A stretch of DNA of 64,000 nt from Rhodoferax lithotrophicus (GTDB lineage Bacteria; Pseudomonadota; Gammaproteobacteria; Burkholderiales; Burkholderiaceae_C): positions 4,299,989 to 4,363,988 of the forward strand of contig NZ_AP024238.1 in assembly GCF_019973615.1 (NCBI RefSeq). The letters run 5' to 3'. This document shows positions 42,469-50,258 of this stretch, in pieces. Within the stretch, counting starts at the first letter, position 1; the number at the start of each line of letters is the position of its first letter. The position numbers were made by a program, and so were the translations under genes. The notes under the pieces were generated by a model that ran no database searches, had not been told where the DNA came from, and saw only the letters and a program-made list of their open reading frames with translations.

Positions 42469-44387
42469 TGTGCGGCATCGCGGGATGGATAGGGCCGAAG
42501 CTGGATGTGGGCGAGGCAAGGCGCATGATTGCCCGGCTGGCGCATCGCGGGCCGGATGATGAGGGAGATTGGCAGGAGGGGGGGGTCTGGCTGGGTCAGC
42601 GCCGCCTGTCCATTGTCGATTTGTCGCCCGCTGGTCATCAGCCCATGCTTTCTGCTTCTGGGCGCTATGTGGTGACATTCAACGGTGAAATATACAACTA
42701 CCCGGAAATCATGGCGGTGTTGAAAGGGGTCGGACATTCCTTCAGGGGGCATTCGGACACCGAAGTGATGCTGGCGGCATTCGAGGAATGGGGAGTGGAA
42801 GGGGCGCTGCTACGCTTTAACGGAATGTTCGCTTTTGCTGTCTGGGACCGGAAAGAGCGTAATCTGCTGCTTGCTCGCGACCGTATGGGAGAGAAGCCGT
42901 TTTACTACGCCGAGAGAGACGGTGAAATCGCGTTTGCCTCCGAGCTGTCCGCGCTGTGGCAATTGCCATGGCTGGACAAAACCGTGGATAGAGCAGCGCT
43001 GGCCGCGTACTTCCGCTATTTGTGCGTGCCGGCACCCGCGACGATAGTGCGCGGTGCGCGCAAGTTGCGTCCCGGCGAAATGCTCAAATGGAAAGATGGC
43101 AAAAGCGAAATTTCCTCCTACTGGAGTGTGCGCCAAGCCACCACCAATGGTTTGGCGAATCCGCTCGCCATGAGCTTCAAGGATGCGGCAGATGAACTGG
43201 AAGAACTGCTGCGCGACGCGGTCCGCATTCGTCTGCGCTCGGATGTGCCCTACGGGGCCTTGCTTTCCGGCGGCATAGATTCATCGCTGACGGTAGCACT
43301 GATGCAGCAGGAAGCCAAACAACCAGTTTCGACATTCACTATAGGCTTCAAGGAAAAGTCGCATGACGAATCGGTATTTGCGCGGGAGATCGCCAGCCAT
43401 ATCGGCACCAGCCACGCGGAAGAAATACTGAATGCGCAGGATGTCATAGATCTGGTACCCAAAATAGCTTCCCTGCATGACGAGCCTTTTGCCGACAGCA
43501 GCAGCATCCCGACTTTCCTGCTGTCGCAATTCGCGCGCCGCCACGTCAAGGTAGTGCTGTCCGGCGATGGAGGTGATGAACTTTTCGGCGGTTATCCGCG
43601 ATATTTCTGGGCGGGACGGATCGAACATTTGCGCCACAGGCTGACACCGCAAGGGGCGGCAATGTTGGGGCGAACAATCAACAGCATTCCGGCGGCGCTG
43701 TTGAATAACGCAGATCGGTATATTCTGGGCGGCAAGCTGGGTGGCGCAAACGGGCTGGCGATGCGGGCGCAACGCTTCGGCGCATACCTGATGCACCCGC
43801 CGACGGATGTTTACGACGCTATCGTCTCGGCTTGGAAGCGGCCTGCCGAAATTTTGTTGGGTGAATTTCAGGAAAACCAGATGTTGTCTCCGCAACTGGA
43901 GCGATATGCGGATTTGCCTTGGGCGGGCGGCATGATGGCGGTGGATCAGGAACACTACTTGCCCGACGACATCCTCACCAAAATGGATAGAGCCTCGATG
44001 GCGGTAGCACTGGAAGCGCGCGCGCCGTTGCTCGACCATCGTCTGGTGGAGTGGGCGGCGCGCGTGCCGTTGCAGTACAAACTAAGCCCGCATGGCGACA
44101 CTGGAAAACTGCTGCTGCGGGAAGTTCTATACCGCCATGTACCGCAAAAGCTGATAGATAGACCTAAAATGGGCTTCGGCATGCCGGTGGGATCATGGCT
44201 GAGAAAAGAGCTGCGCGGATGGGCGGAAGAAATGCTGACCAGCAGTCGGCTGACAAACGTCGGACTGAATGCCGATGCGGTGATTCGTGTGTGGCAAGAG
44301 CACCTTGCCAGAAAGAATCGTCTTCCAGAAATATGGACGGTGCTGATGTGGGTGCAGTGGCAGGAGAAGTGGAATGCCAAACTGTGA
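42468..44387 (+). CDS. asnB: Glutamine-dependent asparagine synthetase-like amidotransferase
   Basis: A 639-residue AsnB-family protein. MCGIAGWIG provides the N-terminal cysteine nucleophile, FNGEIYNY and RGHSDTEV form the glutaminase pocket, and SGGIDSS near 267-273 is the PP-loop of the synthetase domain. In polysaccharide loci such enzymes often amidate uronic acids, which would fit the ugd gene upstream. It is the last gene of the uninterrupted run; an IS630-type element begins 27 bases after its stop codon. Confidence 0.87.
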   Translation: MCGIAGWIGPKLDVGEARRMIARLAHRGPDDEGDWQEGGVWLGQRRLSIVDLSPAGHQPMLSASGRYVVTFNGEIYNYPEIMAVLKGVGHSFRGHSDTEVMLAAFEEWGVEGALLRFNGMFAFAVWDRKERNLLLARDRMGEKPFYYAERDGEIAFASELSALWQLPWLDKTVDRAALAAYFRYLCVPAPATIVRGARKLRPGEMLKWKDGKSEISSYWSVRQATTNGLANPLAMSFKDAADELEELLRDAVRIRLRSDVPYGALLSGGIDSSLTVALMQQEAKQPVSTFTIGFKEKSHDESVFAREIASHIGTSHAEEILNAQDVIDLVPKIASLHDEPFADSSSIPTFLLSQFARRHVKVVLSGDGGDELFGGYPRYFWAGRIEHLRHRLTPQGAAMLGRTINSIPAALLNNADRYILGGKLGGANGLAMRAQRFGAYLMHPPTDVYDAIVSAWKRPAEILLGEFQENQMLSPQLERYADLPWAGGMMAVDQEHYLPDDILTKMDRASMAVALEARAPLLDHRLVEWAARVPLQYKLSPHGDTGKLLLREVLYRHVPQKLIDRPKMGFGMPVGSWLRKELRGWAEEMLTSSRLTNVGLNADAVIRVWQEHLARKNRLPEIWTVLMWVQWQEKWNAKL

Positions 44388-44414
44388 CCGGACCGAAAGA
44401 AAGTGGCCCATGTC

Positions 44415-45544
44415 TAATTGCACAAATACACATATTTAACTATCCTCCAGCTTGTTTAACACGAACGGGTGGTGGTGGCGCGAGTCGCAGCAAACGTAAC
44501 GTGCAACGATCAAGATCGCAAAGAGCTGGAAAGACTGAGCACCAGTCGAACCGCGCAGGCCCGTTTGGCCGAGCGTGCCAAGATTGTGCTGGGCTGCTTG
44601 AAGGGTGAGCGAAACGACCAGATTGCCTCGCGCATGAAATTGCAGACCAGCACTGTGGCGACATGGCGCAAGCGATTTCTGGAAGGCGGCATCAAGGCTC
44701 TTGGTGACCGGGCGCGCAGTGGCAAACCGCCCACCTACATAGCCAGCGACTTGCGCGAGCGAATACGCAGGCAACTTGAGCTTACCCCGCCCGAGCGGCC
44801 TTCCAGCTGGGATGGTGCCACACTGGCTCAGGCGCTGAATGTGTCCGATGACGCGATTTGGCGCATCCTTCGAAAGGAGGGCATCCAACTGCGGCGCATG
44901 CGCTCTTGGTGCGTGAGCACCGATTCAGAATTCGCAGCCAAAGCCACAGATGTGATTGGTTTGTACCTAGGGCAGCCAGACAACGCACTGGTGCTCAGTG
45001 TTGACGAAAAGCCATCGATTCAAGCTTTAGAGAGAAAGACTGGCTACGTCCATACCAGCTGCGGCAAAGTCGTGCGCGGCATCAAAAGCACGTACAAGCG
45101 TCACGGAACCGTCAATCTGTTTGCCGCATTGAATGTGGCCACCGGTGCAATCCATAGCAAGGTCACCGCAGTCAAGAAGCGACTAGACTTTCAAGCATTT
45201 CTCGATGATGTCATTGCCGATGTGCTTCTCACACAGGAGGTTTATGTGATCTTGGACAACTATGCTACCCACAAGAAAAACGATGATTGGTTGGCACTTC
45301 ATCCCAATGTTCAATTTCATTTCACGCCTACATCGGCAAGCTGGCTCAACCAAATCGAAATCTAGTTTGGCATCTTCATCCGCAAGAGTCTGACGGAGGC
45401 AAACCTCCAAAGCACCAAGCAATTGACGCAGGCTATTGAAGCGTTTGTGGCTCACTACAACGAAACGGCAGCCCCCTTTGTATGGCGCAAACGAGAGGTT
45501 CGTGGCGCTCAACTTAGAAATACAATTATTAACTTACGCAATTA
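44415..45544 (+). mobile_element. IS630-family insertion sequence
   Basis: The element is about 1.13 kb. It is bounded by TAATTGC (44415-44421) and its complement GCAATTA (45538-45544), so the ends are short inverted repeats that extend imperfectly inward, and each begins with the TA dinucleotide expected of an IS630 target. It carries one transposase gene interrupted by a stop codon. It lies between asnB and an epimerase gene whose ATG is only 12 bases beyond the right end. Confidence 0.75.
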
Positions 45545-45545
45545 A
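44469..45545 (+). pseudogene. IS630-family transposase with an in-frame amber codon
   Basis: The reading frame has an N-terminal helix-turn-helix (RNDQIASRMKLQTSTVATWRKRF) and a DDE domain (VLSVDEKPSIQALE, VYVILDNYATHKKN, SASWLNQIE). A TAG at 45363 falls two codons after the catalytic glutamate, where related transposases have a tryptophan (TGG). The frame then stays open with plausible sequence (FGIFIRKSLTEANLQSTK) to a TAA at 45543. A single G-to-A change explains the loss. The protein is probably inactive unless the stop is read through. Confidence 0.8.
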
Positions 45546-45556
45546 ACACTAGCACC

Positions 45557-46492
45557 ATGATCGTTGCCATCACAGGCGGAACCGGATTCATTGGCCGGAA
45601 GTTGGTTGTGCGCCATTTGGTACAAGGGCATGAGGTGCGCGTGCTTTCGCGGAGGAAAGACGTCGAGCCCGGTGCGAAGCTATGCTCCGGCGACCTGTCG
45701 AACACCGATGCATTGCGATCATTCGCGGACGGTGCGGATATCCTGTACCACTGCGCCGGAGAGATCCGTGATGAGACGCGTATGCACGCGGTACATTTGG
45801 AGGGGACGCAACACCTGATCGATGCCGCGAGCGGTCGGATCGGTCGCTGGGTTCAGCTTAGCAGCGTAGGTGCATACGGCAGACAGCGCGGGGGCATTGT
45901 GACCGAGCAGACTGAACCTCATCCGACTGGCATCTACGAGGTTACAAAAGTATTGTCGGACGAATTGGTGAGTGCCGCATCGCACGGCGGCGCATTCGAG
46001 CATATGGTCTTGCGACCATCGAATGTGTACGGTGCGGAGATGAGCAATCAATCCCTCTTCGGCCTGATTAGCATGATTCGGTGCGGGCGCTTCTTCTTTA
46101 TCGGCGCACCCGGCGCGTCGGCAAACTATATACATGTCGATAACGTGGTGGAGGCGCTGATGCTGTGTGGCACAAAACCGGAAGCTGATGGACAGATATA
46201 CAACCTGTCAGATCATCGCACTATGGAACAATTCGTCGCAGTCATTGCGAAATCGCTCGGGAGGCCAATCCCCTCGCTTAGAGTGCCTGAGTGGTCAATC
46301 AGGCTGCTGGCAAGGTTGCTGAGCGGCATCCCGGGATTCCCATTGACAGAGTCGCGCATCGATGCGCTGACCGGAAGAGCCATCTATTCCACCGAAAAAA
46401 TAGAAAACGAACTAGCCTACAGACATCCCGTATCAATGGAAGTCGGCCTAAATGAACTGGTGCAAACTTGGCAGCACAAAATTACTGGATGA
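45557..46492 (+). CDS. NAD-dependent epimerase/dehydratase
   Basis: A 311-residue extended SDR with ITGGTGFIGRKLVVRHL at the N-terminus, LSSVGAYG, and a YEVTKVLSDELV catalytic pair. The C-terminal helical region (IRLLARLLSGIPGFPL) is like that of UDP-sugar 4-epimerase/reductase relatives. There is no good ribosome binding site in the 12 bases between the IS end and the ATG, so its natural leader may have been displaced by the insertion. The substrate is unknown. Confidence 0.75.
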   Translation: MIVAITGGTGFIGRKLVVRHLVQGHEVRVLSRRKDVEPGAKLCSGDLSNTDALRSFADGADILYHCAGEIRDETRMHAVHLEGTQHLIDAASGRIGRWVQLSSVGAYGRQRGGIVTEQTEPHPTGIYEVTKVLSDELVSAASHGGAFEHMVLRPSNVYGAEMSNQSLFGLISMIRCGRFFFIGAPGASANYIHVDNVVEALMLCGTKPEADGQIYNLSDHRTMEQFVAVIAKSLGRPIPSLRVPEWSIRLLARLLSGIPGFPLTESRIDALTGRAIYSTEKIENELAYRHPVSMEVGLNELVQTWQHKITG

Positions 46493-46502
46493 TACAGATG
46501 TC

Positions 46503-47696
46503 ATGAATACCTCCATGCATCTTTCAAATATTCGTATCGCTCGAATTTCGACAGTCCCATTTTTTGTGGTTGCACAGCTCAAGCACCAACTTGTTGAACT
46601 TGGCTTGCAGGGAGCACAGGTGACGGTTATCGCAAGTGATGAGCCCGAAATGTCTTTGCTACGCGGTCTGACTGGTGTGCGCTGCATGCCAATCGATATC
46701 CCACGATCAATCTCACCTTGGCGTGACTTTAAAGGGCTAATTCATCTGTATCGTTTTTTTATGCGTGAACATACTCAGATCGCGCACTCCACCACACCGA
46801 AGGCTGGGCTGTTAACTGCATTGGCGGCTTTCCTTGCGGGGGTTCCTGTCAGATTGCACACTTTTACGGGCCAACCTTGGGCAACGATGCATGGCCTTAA
46901 ACGATGGTTAGCACGGACTAGCGACAAATTGATTGGCCTATTGAATACTCGCTGTTACACAGACAGCGCAAGCCAACGACAGTATCTGATTTCACAGAAC
47001 ATCGTGAAGGAAAACAAACTATTCGTCATTGGCACAGGCTCACTTGCAGGTGTCGATACCCAACGTTTTGATAGGAAGCGATTCTCAAGTATCCAATGTG
47101 CCATGTTACGAAAGGAATTGGACATACCTGTGAGTGCGCCAGTCGTGTTATTCGTGGGGCGCATTACGGTCGACAAGGGTGTACATGAATTAATTCAGGC
47201 CTATGCAAAAATCAAAACCACTGGCAGTGATGCACATCTGGTTTTCGTCGGACGTTTTGATACTGAGAGCGGTGTCGAAGGTGCAATCCTGCCACGTGAC
47301 ATTGAATGTCTTCCTGATTCGCATATTGTTGGATACACAGACTGTCCCGAAAAATATTTTGCAATAGCCAATATTTTGTGCTTGCCCAGTTATCGAGAAG
47401 GCTTTGGAACTGTGGTTATTGAAGCAGCGTCGATGGGCGTTCCAACAGTTGGCACAAGAATTTATGGACTAACTGATGCGGTGGAGGATGGTCAAACAGG
47501 CCTATTGGTAGAGCCACGAGATGCAGACAAACTTGCTGACTCCTTGCTGAATTTACTCAACGACACATCGCTCAGAATAATGATGGGAAAAGCAGCCATG
47601 CAGCGTGCATTGGCATTATTTGATGCTCAAAAAGTAAATTTACTGGTTGTGAATGAATATCTTGCGTTACTTCGTTCTGCAGGTATTTTGAAATGA
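46503..47696 (+). CDS. Family 4 glycosyltransferase
   Basis: A 397-residue GT-B protein. The C-terminal domain has VVLFVGRITVDKGVHELIQAY and PSYREGFGTVVIEAASMGVPTVGT, the EX7E-type donor-binding region. The ATG at 46503 lies ten bases after the epimerase stop. The gene is noticeably richer in A and T than the upstream operon. It most resembles N-acetylhexosamine or 6-deoxyhexose transferases acting early in repeat-unit assembly. Confidence 0.83.
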   Translation: MNTSMHLSNIRIARISTVPFFVVAQLKHQLVELGLQGAQVTVIASDEPEMSLLRGLTGVRCMPIDIPRSISPWRDFKGLIHLYRFFMREHTQIAHSTTPKAGLLTALAAFLAGVPVRLHTFTGQPWATMHGLKRWLARTSDKLIGLLNTRCYTDSASQRQYLISQNIVKENKLFVIGTGSLAGVDTQRFDRKRFSSIQCAMLRKELDIPVSAPVVLFVGRITVDKGVHELIQAYAKIKTTGSDAHLVFVGRFDTESGVEGAILPRDIECLPDSHIVGYTDCPEKYFAIANILCLPSYREGFGTVVIEAASMGVPTVGTRIYGLTDAVEDGQTGLLVEPRDADKLADSLLNLLNDTSLRIMMGKAAMQRALALFDAQKVNLLVVNEYLALLRSAGILK

Positions 47697-48646
47697 AAGG
47701 CGTTGTATTGGTTACAGGTGCCAATGGTTTTGTCGGCCACACCCTGTGCAAAGAGCTTTCAATGCGCCACTTTTCCGTGCTGAGCACAGTACGTTCCAAG
47801 ATGGCAAATGTGCCGTATTCCACAGTGCTCATCGATGCAATCGGTCCTGAGAGCAATTGGTTCACTGCGTTAAAGGAGGTTCGCGTGGTCATCCACCTCG
47901 CCGCCCGCGTCCATGTGATGCACGACACCGCAATTGATCCACTTGAAGACTTCCGGAAAATTAATGTGAAGGGAACCCTCAACTTGGCTCGGCAGGCAGC
48001 CATCGCAGGGGTTCAGCGATTTGTATTTATCAGCTCAGTTAAGGTCAACGGCGAGCAAACAAAACCCGGGCACGCCTTCACCGAGGCGGACAATCCCGCC
48101 CCGCAAGATTCCTATGGCATTTCAAAAATGGAAGCCGAACAAGGTTTACGAAAAATCGCTCAGGAAACAGGCATGGAAGTCGTCATCATTCGCCCACCGC
48201 TGGTATATGGTCCCGGCGTGAAAGCCAACTTTGCAGCCTTGATACAGACTGTTCAAAAAGGCTGGCCCTTGCCGTTAGGAGCCATCCATAACCAGCGCAG
48301 TCTGATCGGGCTGGATAATTTGGTCGACTTCATCCTTACTTGCACCACCCATCCCCAGGCTGCCAACGAGACTTTTTTGATCAGTGATGATCATGACATA
48401 TCCACCACCGAATTAGTCCAAGGCTTGGCCAAGGCCGCCGGGAAGAAGAGCTGGTTGATACCTGTACCATCCTGGCTATTACTGTTATCCGGGCGATTGC
48501 TTGGCCAACGTGCAGCTATCCACCGTCTGTGTGGCAATTTGCAAGTCGACATATCGAAAGCCAAACAGTTATTGGGTTGGACTCCACCTATCTCGATAGA
48601 AGAAGGTTTGCGTAGATCTGTTCAGGGTAATAATTCATCTTCATGA
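47693..48646 (+). CDS. NAD-dependent 4-epimerase/4-reductase (WbpV/WbjF-like)
   Basis: A 317-residue extended SDR. VTGANGFVGHTLCKEL is the cofactor site, VIHLAARVHVMHD, ISSVKVNGE and the YGISKMEAEQGL catalytic pair follow, with RPPLVYGPGVKANFAAL. This family typically lies beside the initiating sugar-phosphate transferase and reduces or epimerises UDP-4-keto-6-deoxy or UDP-GlcNAc sugars. A four-base ATGA overlap with the GT4 and another with the PglC-like gene support one operon. Confidence 0.8.
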   Translation: MKGVVLVTGANGFVGHTLCKELSMRHFSVLSTVRSKMANVPYSTVLIDAIGPESNWFTALKEVRVVIHLAARVHVMHDTAIDPLEDFRKINVKGTLNLARQAAIAGVQRFVFISSVKVNGEQTKPGHAFTEADNPAPQDSYGISKMEAEQGLRKIAQETGMEVVIIRPPLVYGPGVKANFAALIQTVQKGWPLPLGAIHNQRSLIGLDNLVDFILTCTTHPQAANETFLISDDHDISTTELVQGLAKAAGKKSWLIPVPSWLLLLSGRLLGQRAAIHRLCGNLQVDISKAKQLLGWTPPISIEEGLRRSVQGNNSSS

Positions 48647-49203
48647 AACGAGTTTTTGACTTATTCTTGGCTATTGGGGTCACATTGATTCTTTTATTGC
48701 CAATTCTTTTCGTTGGACTGCTGGTACGATTCACATCCAAAGGCCCAGTTTTGTATTGGTCCAATCGCGTAGGGAAAAATAACGTTATTTTCAAGATGCC
48801 TAAATTTCGCAGCATGCAAATGGGTACGCCGGCTGTAGCAACACACTTATTAAGCAACCCTGATGCTTACCTCACGCCCATCGGAAGTTTTTTGCGCAAG
48901 TCGAGTTTGGATGAATTACCACAGTTATGGAGCATCTTGAATGGCGATATGAGTTTTGTCGGGCCCCGACCTGCCTTGTTCAATCAGCATGATTTGATTG
49001 AATTGCGCACCAAGGCCGGTGTTCACCATTTGGTACCTGGCCTGACCGGTTGGGCTCAAATTAATGGACGCGACGAGTTACCCATCCCACAGAAGGTTGC
49101 GATGGATATCGAATACTTACATCAAAAATCCTTATGGTTTGATATAAAAATCATCATTCTCACAGCAGCGAAGGTATTAAAAAGAGATAATGTCACCCAT
49201 TAA
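48643..49203 (+). CDS. Undecaprenyl-phosphate sugar-1-phosphate transferase (PglC-like)
   Basis: A 186-residue monotopic phosphoglycosyltransferase that starts repeat-unit synthesis on undecaprenyl phosphate. It has one N-terminal re-entrant hydrophobic segment (LFLAIGVTLILLLPILFVGL), then KFRSM, RKSSLDELPQLW with the catalytic Asp-Glu, MSFVGPRPAL and PGLTGWAQINGRD. The short length is of the PglC type, without the WbaP/WcaJ N-terminal membrane bundle. It is the last polysaccharide gene recognised. Confidence 0.9.
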   Translation: MKRVFDLFLAIGVTLILLLPILFVGLLVRFTSKGPVLYWSNRVGKNNVIFKMPKFRSMQMGTPAVATHLLSNPDAYLTPIGSFLRKSSLDELPQLWSILNGDMSFVGPRPALFNQHDLIELRTKAGVHHLVPGLTGWAQINGRDELPIPQKVAMDIEYLHQKSLWFDIKIIILTAAKVLKRDNVTH

Positions 49204-49259
49204 AATCAACAATAAATGAACTGCCAGGGATTTAAAAAATTCACCCACAGGTATTCGAT

Positions 49260-49568
49260 ATGACCAACTTAATTGACATTCAAAACCAAATCGCATTGCT
49301 GCAAAAGCAAGCCGAAGAAATCAAGGCTCAAGAATTCAACAAAACAGTCGCAGAGATCAAGGCCAAAATGGAGGCATTTGGCATCACCGTAGCTGATCTT
49401 GACGGCGGAAAAACCCGCATGAGCAAAACCACTGTCAAATCCAGCAACCCTGCCCCAGCCAAATTCCGTGGCCCCAACGGTGAGACCTGGAGTGGCCGTG
49501 GCCTGATGCCTCGCTGGTTGGCCGCGTTGGTGGCGCAAGGGCAAAGCAAGGATACCTTTGCAATTTGA
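49260..49568 (+). CDS. H-NS family nucleoid-associated protein
   Basis: A 102-residue protein with an N-terminal coiled coil (IQNQIALLQKQAEEIKAQE) for oligomerisation and a C-terminal DNA-binding motif TWSGRGLMPRWLAAL of the beta-proteobacterial H-NS/BpH3 group. It begins 56 bases after the PglC-like gene on the same strand. H-NS proteins silence AT-rich acquired DNA, so its position at the edge of the island may be regulatory. Confidence 0.85.
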   Translation: MTNLIDIQNQIALLQKQAEEIKAQEFNKTVAEIKAKMEAFGITVADLDGGKTRMSKTTVKSSNPAPAKFRGPNGETWSGRGLMPRWLAALVAQGQSKDTFAI

Positions 49569-49640
49569 TGGCAAAGAATCCTCACGTAGGCCATCGGGCA
49601 AAACGGGGTAACAAACTGATCAAAATCAAATCTAATTTGA

Positions 49641-49690
49641 CTCTAGAGCTTTAAAAACAAGCTCAGGAAGCTATCATAAATATAGCAATT
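49641..49690 (-). repeat. dispersed repeat, copy 6 (diverged)
   Basis: The minus strand reads TTGCTATATTTATGATAGCTTCCTGAGCTT followed by GCTCTAGAG, keeping the outline of the family with a changed core. It lies just beyond the hns-like gene, at the right edge of the polysaccharide locus. Confidence 0.4.
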
Positions 49691-49703
49691 TATCGGTGAA
49701 TCA

Positions 49704-50231
49704 ATGTGCATTTACCGACCTGAATTCTGCTTTGTACCACCTATGCCCCATCATCCAAAAGCCGCTGAATCCATTGCCTTTGAAGACGAATTCATCAATG
49801 GTGTGAAAAACATTTTTGAAGAAATGATCGTCTTCAACCGCATGCTGGGCTTGCAGATTACCCAAATTGCGCCAACCCAGGTCAAAGCTCGCATCAACAT
49901 GCGCAACGAACTGGTTGGCCACTATGCCTACAACCGCATTCACGGTGGTGTTATCAGCGCGGGACTGGATGCCATGGGTGGTCTGGCCGTCATGGCGGCT
50001 ATTGGTGCGCGCCACATGGATGAGTTACCCAGCCAGCGCCTGCAGCGCTTCGCCAAGCTCGGCACTATTGATCTTCGGATCGACTATCTACGCCCCGGCA
50101 TTAGTGAGTGGTTTGAATTGCGTGCTGAGGTGATGCGCTTGGGTTCACGCGTTGCCTCCACCCGCATGGAATTTTTGGCGGCTGACGGTAAATTATTGTC
50201 GACAGGGTCCGCCGCTTACATCGTCTCCTAA
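49704..50231 (+). CDS. Hotdog-fold thioesterase family protein
   Basis: A 175-residue protein of the PaaI/YiiD-like hotdog thioesterase group. The core NELVGHYAYNRIHGGVISAGLDAMGGLAVMAA contains the HGG active-site loop, and a second strand region GTIDLRIDYLRPG completes the fold. GGTGA lies five bases before the ATG at 49704; a shorter start at 49743 is possible. It hydrolyses an acyl-CoA of unknown identity. Confidence 0.8.
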   Translation: MCIYRPEFCFVPPMPHHPKAAESIAFEDEFINGVKNIFEEMIVFNRMLGLQITQIAPTQVKARINMRNELVGHYAYNRIHGGVISAGLDAMGGLAVMAAIGARHMDELPSQRLQRFAKLGTIDLRIDYLRPGISEWFELRAEVMRLGSRVASTRMEFLAADGKLLSTGSAAYIVS

Positions 50232-50246
50232 GCCTGAAGTCAGGCT
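50231..50246. terminator. weak hairpin between convergent genes
   Basis: AGCCTG-AAGT-CAGGCT forms a 6-bp stem beginning at the last base of the thioesterase stop codon and 12 bases from the end of the opposing kinase gene. It lacks a clear U-tract, so termination in either direction is only possible. Confidence 0.3.
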
Positions 50247-50258
50247 GGACAACAACGT

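Noticed and set aside
44469..45365. A complete shorter IS630 transposase ending at 45365
   Set aside because: The frame continues beyond the TAG with family-like sequence to the end of the element, so the stop is better explained as a nonsense mutation.
18721..49690. The flanking repeats at 18721 and 49641 as attachment sites of the island
   Set aside because: They differ in sequence and both belong to a family spread through the window, with no recombinase nearby, so they are better seen as host repeats than as att sites.
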